A DNA stretch of 64,000 nt from Caldicellulosiruptor changbaiensis (GCF_003999255.1 NZ_CP034791.1:2024501-2088500), one strand, 5' to 3'; shown: positions 46,559 through 58,491, counted from the stretch's first letter. Made by a program: numbers and translations. The notes: a model not told the origin generated them from the sequence alone.

Positions 46559-46996
46559 TTATTTCTTTGAAGCGCCTGCTGCCTGTTGTTTTGGCCTTTT
46601 TGCCCCGTATTTAGAGCGGCCCTGTCTTCTGTTAGCAACACCAGCACAGTCCAGTGTACCTCTTACAATATGGTACCTGACACCTGGTAAGTCTTTGACT
46701 CTTCCACCTCTTACCAACACAACAGAGTGCTCTTGCAAGTTGTGACCAATACCAGGAATGTAAGCTGTCACTTCAACACCATTTGTAAGTCTGACTCTCG
46801 CTACCTTTCTCAAAGCAGAGTTTGGCTTTTTAGGTGTAACAGTTTTAACAACTGTGCAAACTCCTCTTCTTTGTGGGCAGCTTATGTCGTAGTATTTCTT
46901 TTTTAGTGAATTAAAACCCTTTTGGAGTGCTGGTGCTTTTGACTTTTCAACCTTCTTCTCTCGTCCGAATCTTACAAGCTGGTTTATTGTCGGCAT
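46559..46996 (-). CDS. rpsL: 30S ribosomal protein S12
   Basis: 145 residues; [14 protein letters not shown] start, [18 protein letters not shown] with the Lys linked to streptomycin sensitivity, and [14 protein letters not shown]. The C-terminal tail has the family's basic ending. It follows L7Ae by 25 bp. Confidence 0.98.
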   Translation of the reverse strand: MPTINQLVRFGREKKVEKSKAPALQKGFNSLKKKYYDISCPQRRGVCTVVKTVTPKKPNSALRKVARVRLTNGVEVTAYIPGIGHNLQEHSVVLVRGGRVKDLPGVRYHIVRGTLDCAGVANRRQGRSKYGAKRPKQQAAGASKK

Positions 46997-47021
46997 CTGT
47001 ACACCTCCTTGTTAAAAAATC

Positions 47022-47279
47022 TTATTCAATTATTGCGGCAGATGATGCTGCCACACTTATACCACAAATCTTGCCAAGTTCCTTTTTAGAATCAACAAAG
47101 ACAAGTTTTATACCCTTTTGTTTGCACATATCTATAATATCCCTCACTACCCATTCGTCGCTATCTTTTGCAACAAAAACTACCTTAGCTTTTCCTTTCT
47201 GGATAGCTTGGGCAGTTTGGCGCGCTCCTACAGTCTTAGGAGAAGTTTTTAAAGCTTCTATGTCTGATGACAAATTCAC
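47022..47279 (-). CDS. L7Ae-family ribosomal/RNA-binding protein
   Basis: An 85-residue L7Ae/L30e-type protein with VGARQTAQAIQKGKAKVVFVA and AASSAAII at the end. YbxF-like members in this position bind kink-turn RNAs. It lies between rpoC and rpsL, as in Bacillus. Confidence 0.92.
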   Translation of the reverse strand: MNLSSDIEALKTSPKTVGARQTAQAIQKGKAKVVFVAKDSDEWVVRDIIDMCKQKGIKLVFVDSKKELGKICGISVAASSAAIIE

Positions 47280-47385
47280 TTCCTCCCCTTTTCATATGGA
47301 AGGTGTAAAATTACACTCAAATATAATAACACTCAAATGATTTTATGTCAAGAAAGTTTAAAACAAGGTTTTTTTGAAGTTTCAC

Positions 47386-47426
47386 AAGGGGCATGCCTTA
47401 AGCTTTCTTTTTAAGACACACCCCTT
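47386..47426 (-). other. Hairpin between rpoC and the L7Ae gene
   Basis: AAGGGG...CTTAA pairs with TTAAG...CCCCTT over a short loop, 12 bp after the rpoC stop. No T tract follows on the minus strand, so it may be a processing site or weak attenuator inside the operon rather than a full terminator. Confidence 0.45.
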
Positions 47427-47437
47427 TAAAAACCTCC

Positions 47438-50400
47438 TTATGCTTTTTCTTCAACTATAATATTTCTATACTTTGCCATACCTGTCCCAGCTGGAATAAG
47501 CTTACCTATAATGACATTCTCTTTAAGACCAATCAGTGGGTCAACCTTACCTTTAATTGCTGCATCTGTCAGAACTCTTGTAGTCTCTTGGAAAGACGCA
47601 GCCGACAAGAACGACTCTGTAGAAAGTGCTGCTTTTGTTATACCAAGAAGTACCCTTCTTCCAAGCGCAGGACGTTTGCCTTCTGCTATCGCTCTGTCGT
47701 TTTCTTCTTCAAACCTGTATATCTCTACAATGTCGCCTGGCAAAAGTTCTGTATCTCCTGGATCTTCTATCTTGACCTTCTTCATCATCTGCCTGATTAT
47801 TATCTCTATATGCTTGTCGTTTATATCAACACCCTGCATTTTGTAAACCTTCTGAACCTCAGCCAAAAGGTAGCTTTGAACACCTCTTGGACCTTTTATC
47901 CTCAAAAGATCATGCGGATTGATCGAACCTTCTGTTAGCTCATCCCCTGCTTTGACATAGTCTCCATCATTTACTTTTAATCGCGCCCCGTAAGGTACTT
48001 CGTACGTCCTCTCCTCACCATTGTCATTTCGAACAGTGATTGTCCTCTTCTTGTCCTCCTTGATAGAGACATACCCTTCTATCTCAGAAATTATTGCAAC
48101 GCCCTTAGGTTTTCTTGCCTCAAATAGTTCTTCAACCCTTGGCAAACCTTGTGTGATGTCCTGTCCTGCAATACCACCTGTGTGGAATGTTCTCATTGTA
48201 AGCTGTGTTCCAGGCTCACCTATTGCCTGTGCAGCAATTATTCCCACTGCTTCACCTACGTTTACTGGCTGACCTGTACCAAGGTCAAGTCCATAACATT
48301 TTGTACAAACTCCATACCGTGTCTTGCACTCAAGCACTGACCTTACATAAACACTCTTTTCGCCAGCATCTACAATTCTTTTTGCAATCTCTTCTGTGAT
48401 AAGTTCATTTCTCTTGACTATTACCTCACCTGTTTTTTCATTTATAATATCCTTTGCAGCATACCTTCCTATGATCCTTTCTTCAAGTGTCTCTATTACT
48501 TCTGTTCCATCTCTTATCTCACTAACCTCGATACCCTTTTCTGTTCCACAATCCTCTTCCCGAACAATTATATCCTGAGCAACATCAACAAGCCTTCTTG
48601 TCAAGTAACCCGAGTCTGCAGTTCTCAGTGCTGTGTCTGCTAAGCCTTTTCTCGCACCGTGCGTAGAGATAAAGAACTCTATTACATTTAAGCCTTCTCT
48701 AAAGTTTGACTTTATAGGCATCTCTATTGTTTTTCCAGACGGGTTTGCCATAAGTCCACGCATACCTGCAAGCTGGCTTATCTGGTTCTTGGAACCTCGT
48801 GCACCTGAGTTTGCCATCATGAATATTGGGTTAAACTCATCGAGATTTTGGATAAGTTCTTCTGTGAGCTTGTCTTTTGTCTCATTCCAAATAGAAATTA
48901 CCTGTTCATATCTTTCTTCATCTGAAATCAAACCATGTCTGTATAGCTTTTCAATATTCTCAACCTTTTGTTCTGCCTCTGCTATGAGTTTTTGCTTGAC
49001 CTCTGGAATTACCATATCCGAAACTGAGATTGTAATTGCTCCTCTTGTGGAAAATCTAAATCCAAGTTCTTTTATCTCATCTAATATCTCTGCTGTCCTT
49101 GTCGTCCCATACACCTTGATACATCTATCAATAATTTTACCCAGCATCTTCTTGTCAACAAGAGTGTCTATCTCATACTTTAGCAAGTTCTCTTTTTTGC
49201 TCCTATCAACAAAACCTAAATCCTGTGGTATTACCTGATTTAGTATAATCTTACCCGGCGTTGTCTCAACAATACCTGAAATCACTTCTCCATCTTTTTC
49301 AATTGTCCTTCTCACCTTAATTCTTGCATGAAGTCCAACTACTTTGTGTTCATATGCAAGTAGCGCCTCATCCTCTGAGGAGAATATCATTCCCTCTCCC
49401 TTATCTCCTTTTTTCTCAAGCGTCAGATAATAGATTCCCAAAACCATATCCTGCGTTGGAACTACAATAGGCTTTCCATCAGCAGGTTTAAGTAAATTGT
49501 TCGCAGAGAGCATCAAAAACCTTGCCTCAGCCTGTGCCTCTGCAGAAAGTGGAACATGTACTGCCATCTGGTCACCGTCAAAGTCTGCATTGTATGCTGT
49601 ACATACAAGAGGATGAAGCCTTATAGCTCTTCCTTCAACAAGAACTGGTTCAAATGCCTGAATTCCAAGTCTGTGCAAGGTTGGAGCTCTGTTTAACAAA
49701 ACTGGATGGTCTTTTATGACCTCTTCTAATATGTCCCATACCTCACTTCTTTGTCTTTCGACTGCTTTTTTAGCATTTTTTATATTGTTACATATTCCCT
49801 TTTCAACAAGTTTTTTCATTACGAATGGCTTGAAAAGCTCAAGTGCCATTTCTTTTGGAAGACCGCACTGATAAATCTTTAGCTCAGGTCCAACAACTAT
49901 AACAGAACGACCTGAATAGTCAACACGTTTTCCTAAAAGATTCTGTCTGAACCTCCCTTGTTTCCCTTTTAGCATGTCAGAAAGTGACTTCAAAGGCCTG
50001 TTTCCAGGACCTGTTACAGGTCTTCCACGCCTACCATTGTCAATAAGCGCATCAACAGCTTCCTGTAACATTCTCTTTTCGTTTCTGATAATTATGTCAG
50101 GTGCGCCTAACTCCATTAACTTTTTCAAACGGTTGTTCCTATTTATAACTCTTCTGTACAAATCATTCAAATCAGATGTTGCAAATCTCCCTCCATCAAG
50201 CTGGACCATTGGACGAAGCTCAGGTGGAATAACTGGTATTACATCTAATATCATCCACTCAGGCCTGTTTCCAGACTTTCTAAACGCTTCGACAACCTCA
50301 AGCCTCTTTATGATCTTTAGCTTCTTTTGACCTGTTGCTGTCTCAAGCTCTTGTCGTAGCTCTTGAGAAAGCTTGTCTAAATCTATCTCTTTCAAAAGCT

Positions 50401-50929
50401 CTTTTATAGCCTCTGCTCCCATTCCAGCCTTGAATCTGTCGCCATACTTTTCTTTTAGCTCCCTGTATTCCTTTTCGGATAGTATTTGTTTTTTCTCTAA
50501 GTTTGGTACATCGCCGGGGTCAATGACAACATATGCCGCAAAGTATAAAACCTTTTCCAAGTTTCTTGGGGTCATATCAAGTATAAGACCCATACGGCTT
50601 GGAACACCTTTGAAATACCAGATGTGAGAGACAGGGGCAGCAAGCTCAATGTGCCCCATTCTCTCACGTCTTACCTTTGATTTTGTCACCTCAACACCGC
50701 ATTTGTCACAAACAACACCTTTGTATTTTACCTTTTTGTATTTTCCACAATGGCACTCCCAGTCTTTTGTCGGACCAAAGATTTTTTCACAAAAAAGTCC
50801 ATCCTTTTCTGGCTTTAATGTTCTATAGTTTATAGTTTCAGGTTTTTTGACCTCGCCTCGTGACCACTCTCTAATCTTTTCAGGAGAAGCAAGACTAATC
50901 TTTATGGCATCAAAATTGAACAAATCCAT
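47438..50929 (-). CDS. rpoC: RNA polymerase beta' subunit
   Basis: 1163 residues. N-terminal zinc ribbon cysteines CHCGKYK and CDKCGVEV, the catalytic Mg loop [15 protein letters not shown], trigger-loop region and a second Cys set ([13 protein letters not shown]) are present. The ATG at 50929 is preferred to the GTG at 50944. It follows rpoB by 27 bp. Confidence 0.98.
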   Translation of the reverse strand: MDLFNFDAIKISLASPEKIREWSRGEVKKPETINYRTLKPEKDGLFCEKIFGPTKDWECHCGKYKKVKYKGVVCDKCGVEVTKSKVRRERMGHIELAAPVSHIWYFKGVPSRMGLILDMTPRNLEKVLYFAAYVVIDPGDVPNLEKKQILSEKEYRELKEKYGDRFKAGMGAEAIKELLKEIDLDKLSQELRQELETATGQKKLKIIKRLEVVEAFRKSGNRPEWMILDVIPVIPPELRPMVQLDGGRFATSDLNDLYRRVINRNNRLKKLMELGAPDIIIRNEKRMLQEAVDALIDNGRRGRPVTGPGNRPLKSLSDMLKGKQGRFRQNLLGKRVDYSGRSVIVVGPELKIYQCGLPKEMALELFKPFVMKKLVEKGICNNIKNAKKAVERQRSEVWDILEEVIKDHPVLLNRAPTLHRLGIQAFEPVLVEGRAIRLHPLVCTAYNADFDGDQMAVHVPLSAEAQAEARFLMLSANNLLKPADGKPIVVPTQDMVLGIYYLTLEKKGDKGEGMIFSSEDEALLAYEHKVVGLHARIKVRRTIEKDGEVISGIVETTPGKIILNQVIPQDLGFVDRSKKENLLKYEIDTLVDKKMLGKIIDRCIKVYGTTRTAEILDEIKELGFRFSTRGAITISVSDMVIPEVKQKLIAEAEQKVENIEKLYRHGLISDEERYEQVISIWNETKDKLTEELIQNLDEFNPIFMMANSGARGSKNQISQLAGMRGLMANPSGKTIEMPIKSNFREGLNVIEFFISTHGARKGLADTALRTADSGYLTRRLVDVAQDIIVREEDCGTEKGIEVSEIRDGTEVIETLEERIIGRYAAKDIINEKTGEVIVKRNELITEEIAKRIVDAGEKSVYVRSVLECKTRYGVCTKCYGLDLGTGQPVNVGEAVGIIAAQAIGEPGTQLTMRTFHTGGIAGQDITQGLPRVEELFEARKPKGVAIISEIEGYVSIKEDKKRTITVRNDNGEERTYEVPYGARLKVNDGDYVKAGDELTEGSINPHDLLRIKGPRGVQSYLLAEVQKVYKMQGVDINDKHIEIIIRQMMKKVKIEDPGDTELLPGDIVEIYRFEEENDRAIAEGKRPALGRRVLLGITKAALSTESFLSAASFQETTRVLTDAAIKGKVDPLIGLKENVIIGKLIPAGTGMAKYRNIIVEEKA

Positions 50930-50956
50930 CCGAATTACACCCACCTTTTTGAGGTT

Positions 50957-53900
50957 TTACTCATCGATATCGTCATCTGCACCCTCATCTTGTTCTTGGC
51001 TTGCATCCATTAAATCTTCATAGAATTTCTCTTTATCATCATCTTCTTCTTCACTATTCTCAACTTCCTCAAGTCCTCGCTCAAATGCACCAAGGCCTTG
51101 TGGTTGATCATCTTCATCTATAGACTCTTTAAGTTCAATCTCCTTGTTATCTTCTGATAGAAGTTTTACATCAAGGCACAAGCTCTGAAGCTCTTTTACC
51201 AAAACCTTGAATGATTCAGGTATACCTGGTTCTGGAATATTCTCACCTTTTACAATTGCCTCATAAGTCTTTACTCTACCTGTCACATCGTCAGATTTAA
51301 CGGTCAAAAGCTCTTGCAGTGTATACGCAGCACCATATGCCTCAAGTGCCCAAACCTCCATCTCACCAAATCTCTGGCCACCAAACTGAGCTTTACCACC
51401 AAGCGGCTGTTGTGTAACAAGCGAATATGGTCCAGTTGAACGTGCGTGAATCTTGTCGTCAACAAGGTGAACAAGCTTCAACATATACATGTATCCTACA
51501 GTGACTTCATTATCAAATGGTTCACCTGTTCTGCCATCATACAGTATGGTCTTTCCATTTGGTGAAAGTCCTGCAAGTTTCAATGCTTCTTCAATGTCTT
51601 CCTCTTTTGCACCGTCAAATACAGGTGTTGCAACCTTCCAGCCAAGCGCCTTTGCTGCATATCCCAAGTGTGTCTCCAAAATCTGACCAATGTTCATACG
51701 TGACGGCACACCTAATGGGTTTAACACTATATCAACCGGAGTACCATCTGGTAAAAATGGCATATCTTCAACAGGTAAAATCCTTGAAATAACACCTTTG
51801 TTTCCGTGTCTTCCTGCCATCTTGTCGCCAACTGAAATCTTTCTCTTCTGTGCAACATATACTCTTACAAGCTGGTTTACACCCGGCGGCAGCTCATCGC
51901 CTTTGTCACGTGAGAATACTTTTACATCAACAACTATTCCGCCCTCACCGTGAGGTACTCTCAAAGATGTATCTCTTGTCTCTCTTGCCTTTTCACCAAA
52001 GATAGCACGAAGAAGTCTTTCCTCAGCAGTGAGCTCTGTCTCACCTTTTGGTGTAACTTTTCCTACAAGAATATCTCCACTTTTCACTTCTGCACCAATT
52101 CTGATAATTCCTCTTTCATCCAAGTCTTTTATTGCATCCTCACCAATATTTGGTATATCCCTTGTAATCTCTTCTGGTCCCAGCTTTGTGTCTCTTGCTT
52201 CACACTCGTATTCCTCTATATGAATGGATGTGTATACATCCTCTTTTACAAGTCTTTCAGAAATCAATATAGCATCTTCATAGTTATAACCTTCCCATGG
52301 CATGAACGCAACAAGGACATTTTTACCAAGTGCAAGCTCGCCATGGTCGGTTGATGGACCGTCTGCTATAACCTCTCCTGTTTTTACTTCTTGACCTTTT
52401 CTTACAATTGGTCGCTGGTTGAAACATGTGCCTTGGTTTGTCCTCTTAAACTTCAAAAGGTGGTATACGTCCTTTGTACCATCATGATTCTGGATGACAA
52501 TTTCATCAGCAGATACTTTTTCAACAATACCATCTTTTTTGGCAAGTACACAAACACCAGAGTCTACCGCAGCTCTGTACTCAACACCTGTTCCAATAAT
52601 CGGCGATTCTGTAGTCAAAAGTGGTACCGCCTGACGTTGCATGTTAGAACCCATAAGTGCACGGTTTGCGTCGTCGTTCTCTAAAAATGGGATTAATGAT
52701 GTAGAAACTGAAACAATCTGTTTTGGCGATATATCAACAAGGTCTACCTCATGCTTGTCAACCTCAATGATATCTTCACCAAATCTCACAGTAATTCTTT
52801 GGTTTATAAACCTTCCTTCTTCGTCTACAGGTTCTGTTGCCTGAGCTATCTTGTATGTGTCCTCCTCGTCTGCTGTAAGATATACTACCTCATCAGTTAC
52901 TCTCGCTTCTTTTTTGTCAACTTTCCTATAAGGGGTTTCTAAAAATCCATATTCGTTGACTCTTGCATATGTTGCAAGTGATGTAATAAGACCAATGTTT
53001 GGACCTTCTGGCGTCTCTATAGGGCACATCCTTCCATAGTGAGAGTGGTGAACATCTCTTACTTCAAATCCTGCCCTGTCTCTTGAAAGTCCACCAGGCC
53101 CTAATGCAGAAAGTCTTCTCTTGTTTGTCAGCGCTGCAAGTGGGTTTACCTGGTCCATAAACTGAGAAAGCGGGCTTGAACCAAAGAATTCTTTAATTGC
53201 AGCTGTTACAGGTCTAATATTTATCAATGTCTGTGGTGTGACAGAATCAATATCCTGTATTGTCATTCTCTCGCGAATGACTCTTTCCATTCGCGCAAGA
53301 CCAATTCTAAACTGGTTTTGTAAAAGCTCACCAACAGCCCTGACCCTTCTGTTTCCAAGATGGTCTATGTCATCTGTATGACCAATGCCATATTTCAAGC
53401 CCAAGAAATAACTTGTCGCAGCAAATACATCATCTCTTGTAAGACAATATGGAACAAGCTCTCTTTCTCTCTCTTTTATCAGCTGTTTTATTTCATTTAC
53501 ATCGTTTGTTGTTGACAAAATCTCATTTAAAACAGGCAAATACACAAGTTCTTTGATGTTCAAATCAGATACATCAAAATCCACATACCTGTCAAGCTTC
53601 ACAGTGTTATTCCCAACTACCTTGAATACCTTGTCATCCTCTACATATATCAAAACCTCATTAATTCCTGCATCTTGAATATTAAGTGCTGCCTCTCTTG
53701 ATATTATTTCCCCTTCCCTTACCAATATCTTGTCTGTTCTTTCATCAACAATGTCCTTAGCAGCTCTTTTGTTGAAAATTCTTTTCCACAACGATAATTT
53801 TTTATTCAATTTGTATCTTCCAACTTTTGCCAAATCATAACCTCTTGGGTCAAAATACATCCTTTCAAGAAGATTTTTTGCATTTTCAACATTTGGCGGC

Positions 53901-54649
53901 TCTCCAGGCCTCAGTCTTCTGTAAATCTCTAAAAGTGCATTTTCAACTGGATTCCCTATCTCACCCTTATTTGCCTCTTTCTCTAAGGATGCTTTTAATC
54001 TCTCATCCTCTCCAAATTTGTTAAATATTAGTTGCTGATTGTAAAGACCAAATGCCTTGAGCAAGGTGGTTAAAGAAACTTTCCTTGTTCTATCAAGTCT
54101 CACAGATAGAAGTTCGCTTGTATCTGTCTCAAACTCAAGCCATGCGCCCCTGTTTGGAATTATAGTACCAGAAAAAATCTTCCGACCCTGTTTGTCAATT
54201 GAAGATGCAAAATAGCATCCAGGTGAGCGTATGAGCTGGCTTACAATTACTCTTTCAGCGCCATTGATTATAAAGGTTCCGGTTTCAGTCATTATTGGAA
54301 ATTCGCCCATATAAATGTCCTGCTCTTTTATCTCACCTGTTTCTTTGTTAATGAGCCTTACCTTAACCTTTAGGGGCCTTGCATATGTTGCATCTCTTTC
54401 CTTACACTCTTGTTCTGAATATTTTGGTGGTCCGTCAAAGTAATAGTCAACAAACTCTAAAAGCAAATTCTCTGTGTAGTCTTTGATAGGAGAAATCTCT
54501 CGCAAAACCTCTCTAAGTCCTTCGTCTAAAAACCACTGAAATGACTTTTTCTGGATTTCCAATAGATATGGCAAATCCAGAACCTCTTTTACCTTCCCAT
54601 AGCTCATTCTTTGTACTTTTCCATACTGCACAGGACGAGGTAGTGCCAA
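50957..54649 (-). CDS. rpoB: RNA polymerase beta subunit
   Basis: 1230 residues covering the whole subunit. The rifampicin region ([31 protein letters not shown] in part: [16 protein letters not shown]) has no obvious resistance change. The chain ends in an unusually acidic tail of about 40 residues ([16 protein letters not shown], then [10 protein letters not shown]). It is the first gene of the operon, with a consensus promoter 150 bp upstream. Confidence 0.98.
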   Translation of the reverse strand: MALPRPVQYGKVQRMSYGKVKEVLDLPYLLEIQKKSFQWFLDEGLREVLREISPIKDYTENLLLEFVDYYFDGPPKYSEQECKERDATYARPLKVKVRLINKETGEIKEQDIYMGEFPIMTETGTFIINGAERVIVSQLIRSPGCYFASSIDKQGRKIFSGTIIPNRGAWLEFETDTSELLSVRLDRTRKVSLTTLLKAFGLYNQQLIFNKFGEDERLKASLEKEANKGEIGNPVENALLEIYRRLRPGEPPNVENAKNLLERMYFDPRGYDLAKVGRYKLNKKLSLWKRIFNKRAAKDIVDERTDKILVREGEIISREAALNIQDAGINEVLIYVEDDKVFKVVGNNTVKLDRYVDFDVSDLNIKELVYLPVLNEILSTTNDVNEIKQLIKERERELVPYCLTRDDVFAATSYFLGLKYGIGHTDDIDHLGNRRVRAVGELLQNQFRIGLARMERVIRERMTIQDIDSVTPQTLINIRPVTAAIKEFFGSSPLSQFMDQVNPLAALTNKRRLSALGPGGLSRDRAGFEVRDVHHSHYGRMCPIETPEGPNIGLITSLATYARVNEYGFLETPYRKVDKKEARVTDEVVYLTADEEDTYKIAQATEPVDEEGRFINQRITVRFGEDIIEVDKHEVDLVDISPKQIVSVSTSLIPFLENDDANRALMGSNMQRQAVPLLTTESPIIGTGVEYRAAVDSGVCVLAKKDGIVEKVSADEIVIQNHDGTKDVYHLLKFKRTNQGTCFNQRPIVRKGQEVKTGEVIADGPSTDHGELALGKNVLVAFMPWEGYNYEDAILISERLVKEDVYTSIHIEEYECEARDTKLGPEEITRDIPNIGEDAIKDLDERGIIRIGAEVKSGDILVGKVTPKGETELTAEERLLRAIFGEKARETRDTSLRVPHGEGGIVVDVKVFSRDKGDELPPGVNQLVRVYVAQKRKISVGDKMAGRHGNKGVISRILPVEDMPFLPDGTPVDIVLNPLGVPSRMNIGQILETHLGYAAKALGWKVATPVFDGAKEEDIEEALKLAGLSPNGKTILYDGRTGEPFDNEVTVGYMYMLKLVHLVDDKIHARSTGPYSLVTQQPLGGKAQFGGQRFGEMEVWALEAYGAAYTLQELLTVKSDDVTGRVKTYEAIVKGENIPEPGIPESFKVLVKELQSLCLDVKLLSEDNKEIELKESIDEDDQPQGLGAFERGLEEVENSEEEDDDKEKFYEDLMDASQEQDEGADDDIDE

Positions 54650-54795
54650 CTAAATCACCTCTTAAAAAATTTCCTTATCTTTATTATTGTTTCCTCAAAA
54701 TTACAATTTATTCATGAAAGCATTTATAGACATCAAGCTTATTTAGAGCAGCCTGGATTTGAAAGGAATTCACGCCCATATTAACGCATTTTGTT

Positions 54796-54824
54796 ATTAT
54801 AACATAAGCACTTTTATGTGTCAA
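54796..54824 (-). promoter_or_regulatory. Consensus sigma-A promoter of rpoBC-tuf
   Basis: On the minus strand, TTGACA (54824-54819) and TATAAT (54801-54796) with a 17-base spacer, both perfect. It leaves an untranslated leader of about 140 bases before rpoB; no recognisable L10-type leader fold was identified in it. Confidence 0.85.
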
Positions 54825-54854
54825 TTAATTAAAAAATTTTTTGTGTACAAAATT

Positions 54855-54890
54855 AAAGATGACCACCATCAAATTTTTGTGGTCATCTTT
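54855..54890 (-). terminator. Terminator after cheB
   Basis: A 12-bp perfect stem, AAAGATGACCAC (54855-54866) with GTGGTCATCTTT (54879-54890), followed on the minus strand by a T-rich run. It separates cheB from the rpoB promoter 31 bp further on. Confidence 0.85.
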
Positions 54891-54925
54891 AATAACAAAG
54901 CATATTAATATTTTCCAAAAGGTAA

Positions 54926-55963
54926 TTATATCTTGTTCAATAGCTCAACTATCTCTTCAGGACTCATAATAAGTTCAATAGCACCTTTTTCAATTGCTAC
55001 CTTGGGCATTCCAAATACGACACAACTTTTTTCATTCTGCGCAATAGTTATAGCTCCCTTCATCTTCATTTCTAATATTCCATCACTTCCATCAGACCCC
55101 ATGCCAGTCATAACTATACCTATTGCATCCTTCCCGCATGCCTCTGCAATTGAGCTAAAAAGAATATCTGCAGAAGGTTTGTGACTTTTTATCTTCTCAA
55201 GGTCAAGCACTCTTGTGTAGAGTTTCCCTGCCTTTTCTTCAATAGCCAAATGATATCCGCCCTTTGCAATGTATATACATCCTGGTTTTACCTCTTCCCT
55301 GTCCTCTGCTTCTTTAATACATTTAGATGTAATAGAAGCAAGTCTCTCTGCAAATGCTTTTGTAAAGTTTGGTGGCATGTGCTGAACAACCAAGATTGGA
55401 AGAGAAAAATCTTTTTTGAGGCTTTTAAACATCTTCTCTAAAACAGGGGGACCCCCTGTTGATATCCCGATACCTACAACTTTTGCAACTTTTGCTCTTT
55501 CGACCAAACTATCCTCTATTGGAACTCTGAAAACTTTTACATCCTCGACGGCAGTTGGCGCAGTCTGGGTCTTTTTGTACTCTTCACATGCAGCACTCAC
55601 CTTTTTGATTAGCTCATATTTGAACTCTTCTATTTCTTCTTCTTTTAACGGTTTTAATATATAATCAAAAGCACCTGCTGATAATGCCTCAAATGTTGTA
55701 TGAGCTCCAGGATGAGTATATGCGCTTATCATTAAGATTTTACTGTCTGAAACCTCTCTTATCTTCCTTATAAGTTCAACACCGTTCATGTATGGCATTT
55801 CATAGTCAATTGTTATAACATCAAATTTAAACTTTCTTACTCTATCAAGTGCAATGAGAGGTGTTTGAGCAACCATCACAGAAAACATTCCTGTCTGCTC
55901 TAAAATTGATTTGATGAGCTGTCTCATGAATGCCGAATCGTCAACAACCAATACCTTGTACAT
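54926..55963 (-). CDS. cheB: Chemotaxis response regulator protein-glutamate methylesterase CheB
   Basis: A 345-residue CheB: receiver domain with VLVVDDSAFMRQLI, phosphoacceptor D in VITIDYEMPYM and the K in DYILKPLK; catalytic domain with GISTGGPP (Ser nucleophile), VVQHMPPNF (His) and GMGSDGSDGI (Asp). It demethylates and deamidates chemoreceptors. It stands alone next to rpoB, away from cheR. Confidence 0.96.
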   Translation of the reverse strand: MYKVLVVDDSAFMRQLIKSILEQTGMFSVMVAQTPLIALDRVRKFKFDVITIDYEMPYMNGVELIRKIREVSDSKILMISAYTHPGAHTTFEALSAGAFDYILKPLKEEEIEEFKYELIKKVSAACEEYKKTQTAPTAVEDVKVFRVPIEDSLVERAKVAKVVGIGISTGGPPVLEKMFKSLKKDFSLPILVVQHMPPNFTKAFAERLASITSKCIKEAEDREEVKPGCIYIAKGGYHLAIEEKAGKLYTRVLDLEKIKSHKPSADILFSSIAEACGKDAIGIVMTGMGSDGSDGILEMKMKGAITIAQNEKSCVVFGMPKVAIEKGAIELIMSPEEIVELLNKI

Positions 55964-56036
55964 AAACTATTCACCTATACAATCATTTTTCATTAATATT
56001 TATTCCCCAAATTGCTGGTATCAAAACAGAACATAC

Positions 56037-57254
56037 TCAGAAGCTTCGTACAACCTCATCTGTCAAGCCTAAAAATTCGTACAAATGCAGTATTGTAAAC
56101 CTTTCTCTGATATTCGGTGCACATAAAAATGATATCTTAAAAAGATTCTCGTCTATACCAATCTCCCAATAATTCATAGGCATTTCAAGTTTTTGGTAAG
56201 CATCAATCAGCTCACTATATACAATAGTTGCGTCTCTTATCAACTTATCTATAACCTCTTTCTTTTCAACAAGCCTGTTTATCACTTGACTTCTAAACTC
56301 TTTATCATTTAACTTGCTTACTCTTTCAATATTTTTCTTTATTATACTTTCAAAAGTTGGTTGAAATCCTTTCTTTATTGCTTCTTCCCACACTTTAATA
56401 TCTACTTTATATTCTTTCCTTTCAAGAATTCTGGATTTATCAAGATTTAAAAAGTGCTCATAAAACCTCAGCACATAGAGGGTTGCAAGCCCAACTTTTA
56501 TCCCATGATAAGTTTTTATTCTGTGATATTCCCAAAAATGAGAAAGATGATGTTCACAACCTGATGCAGGACGCGAAGAGTTAACCCTGGCCATCATAAT
56601 ACCAGAGGTTATTAGACCTTCCAGCAAATTTTTACAAAAATCATTTACACCAACTGAATTTAATGTTTTCAGGTATGTATTTTTTACAATACGTAATACT
56701 TCCCAGTCTATTTTCTCCTCAAACAAAATATTTGAAAGTTGCCAGTCAAGTAAAGCAGTTATCTTACCCATCAAATCTCCAAATCCCGCTTTTTTCAAAA
56801 TTTCAGGCGAGTTTTCAATAACTTTCATATCCACAAATATAGCTTCCGGTGGCGAAGCCAGCACTGTTGTTTTTAATCCATTTATAGTAAGTGCTGCAAC
56901 AGAAGAAGCAAACCCGTCCATTGAAGGTGCTGTTGGAAACAAAACAAACGGGACTTTGAACTTGTATGCTGTATACCGTGTTATGTCAGAAATTGTTCCA
57001 CTTCCTACTCCCACAAATATATCTGCTTGTTCTATCTCAAACAATACCTTTCCAAGCGCAAATTCATCTGCTATTACATCCGCTTCAAAGCATACTATTT
57101 TACACTTCCTATTGCTTTTTTCAACTGTCTCTTTCACCTTGACTGCACACACATCAAAGGTATTTTTATCACATATAATTAACAAAGAATTACAACCATT
57201 TTTATTTATAAATCTTGAAAAAGACTCGTACGGCTCTTCCCATATAACTTCCAT
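56037..57254 (-). CDS. egsA: sn-Glycerol-1-phosphate dehydrogenase (AraM/EgsA type)
   Basis: Reduces dihydroxyacetone phosphate to glycerol-1-phosphate, the archaeal-type lipid stereoisomer. The 405-residue protein has the nucleotide-binding VGVGSGTISDI, FPTAPSMDGFAS, GDLMGK and metal-site histidines in SGCEHHLSHFWEY. Bacterial copies (AraM of Bacillus) make unusual ether lipids or serve sugar metabolism; the role here is unclear. The IS at 57291-58404 lies just upstream of the gene and may have separated it from its original promoter. Confidence 0.93.
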   Translation of the reverse strand: MEVIWEEPYESFSRFINKNGCNSLLIICDKNTFDVCAVKVKETVEKSNRKCKIVCFEADVIADEFALGKVLFEIEQADIFVGVGSGTISDITRYTAYKFKVPFVLFPTAPSMDGFASSVAALTINGLKTTVLASPPEAIFVDMKVIENSPEILKKAGFGDLMGKITALLDWQLSNILFEEKIDWEVLRIVKNTYLKTLNSVGVNDFCKNLLEGLITSGIMMARVNSSRPASGCEHHLSHFWEYHRIKTYHGIKVGLATLYVLRFYEHFLNLDKSRILERKEYKVDIKVWEEAIKKGFQPTFESIIKKNIERVSKLNDKEFRSQVINRLVEKKEVIDKLIRDATIVYSELIDAYQKLEMPMNYWEIGIDENLFKISFLCAPNIRERFTILHLYEFLGLTDEVVRSF

Positions 57255-57290
57255 ATCAGTTCGCCCCTTTTTGAAATTTATTTTGTATAA

Positions 57291-58404
57291 GAGGTTGTTG
57301 AATAAAAGAAATAACCATATAAAGTAAACATAGTAACAAATGAAAAAAACCCCTTGTGTTATAATTTAATTTAAGAGAAAACCACAACAAAACACAAGGG
57401 GGAAAAGATATACTCATGAATATTAAAGCACAAAATAAGAAATTTTTAAAGCTACTTTTTGTAGTGAAAAAGGTTACTGAAGCTCTGACAAGGAGAATAA
57501 AGCACAATAGAAGAGGACGCCCAAGGAAATTTAATTTGTTTCAAATAATAGCTTGTCTGGTTTACAAAGTTAAGAAGGGGATAAAGAGTTTCAGAGAATT
57601 AGAATATCGAATAAATCAAGACACAGAGTTTAAGCAAGTAGTAGGTATAGAAGAAAGTCCGGACTATTCATATTTTGCGAAGTTGTCAAGAAAAATAGAA
57701 AAAGAATACATGCAAGATATAAAAGACATATTAATAGCTAAGATAGAACCTGATATGAGTATAGCGATAGTAGATTCTACACCTTTGAGAAGTGCCAAAA
57801 ATGATTCAGAAGCAAAAATAGGTATACATATTACAATAGGATTTTACAGGGGATACAAATTACATCTTTTGTGTACAGGTAAAGAAGAAGTAATACCACT
57901 TTTCTGGATTTTAACAGGGGCAAATGAACATGACTCAAGACAAGAAGAGCTTTTATATAGGGCATGGGGCTTTGGCTGTGAGATTGTATTAGCAGATGCG
58001 GGATACGATTGTAGCAGATGGTTTAATATAGCAAATGAGCTTAAGGTTAAATTTGTTGCTGGGATAAACAAAAGAAACATGAAAGATAAAAACAATGTTA
58101 AGAATGTTTTTAGAAGAAATAACATAAGATTTTTAGAAACTGAAGAGGGCAAAAAGCTATACAAGCATAGAACAAAGATTGAAAGACTATTTAGTAAATT
58201 AAAAGGTGAATATAATCTTGAGAATGTAAGGCTCAGGAGGTTTAAGAATTATAAAAGGTATATTGATTGGATACTAATTACTTTTTTGTTTGAGCAACTT
58301 CTCAGAAAAGTAGAAGGTAAGAAGTTTTCTTTCGCATATGAATGGAATCAATAACTTTTGCTCATTTTATGTATTATTGGTAATAATTTTTATTCAACAA
58401 CCTA
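57291..58404 (+). mobile_element. IS5/IS4-superfamily insertion sequence, about 1114 bp
   Basis: Inverted ends AGGTTGTTGAATAAAA (57292-57307) and its complement (58388-58403) match over 16 bases. The 8-base TTGTATAA is present on both sides (57283-57290 and 58405-58412), a likely target duplication. One transposase gene is enclosed. Confidence 0.9.
57416..58354 (+). CDS. DDE transposase (IS5/IS4-like)
   Basis: A 312-residue transposase with DDE candidates in AIVDSTPLRSA, VLADAGYDCSR and TKIERLFSKLKGEY. The N-terminus RRIKHNRRGRPRKFNLFQI and YRINQDTEFKQVVGI are typical of this group. The gene is open and complete. The ATG has GGGGGAAAAG upstream. Confidence 0.93.
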   Translation: MNIKAQNKKFLKLLFVVKKVTEALTRRIKHNRRGRPRKFNLFQIIACLVYKVKKGIKSFRELEYRINQDTEFKQVVGIEESPDYSYFAKLSRKIEKEYMQDIKDILIAKIEPDMSIAIVDSTPLRSAKNDSEAKIGIHITIGFYRGYKLHLLCTGKEEVIPLFWILTGANEHDSRQEELLYRAWGFGCEIVLADAGYDCSRWFNIANELKVKFVAGINKRNMKDKNNVKNVFRRNNIRFLETEEGKKLYKHRTKIERLFSKLKGEYNLENVRLRRFKNYKRYIDWILITFLFEQLLRKVEGKKFSFAYEWNQ

Positions 58405-58424
58405 TTGTATAATAAAAAGAATTT

Positions 58425-58486
58425 AAAAAAGGCTGCCACATTAAACAGCCCATGTTCTCATTAATAATGTTCTGGCAGCCTTTTTT
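58425..58486. terminator. Terminator after thrS
   Basis: AAAAAAGGCTGCCA (58425-58438) pairs perfectly with TGGCAGCCTTTTTT (58473-58486). It has A/T tracts on both sides, so it may also stop transcription leaving the IS. Confidence 0.9.
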
Positions 58487-58491
58487 AATTT

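Noticed and set aside
47386-47426. Full terminator between rpoC and L7Ae
   Set aside because: The hairpin has no T tract on the transcribed strand and the genes are normally co-transcribed.
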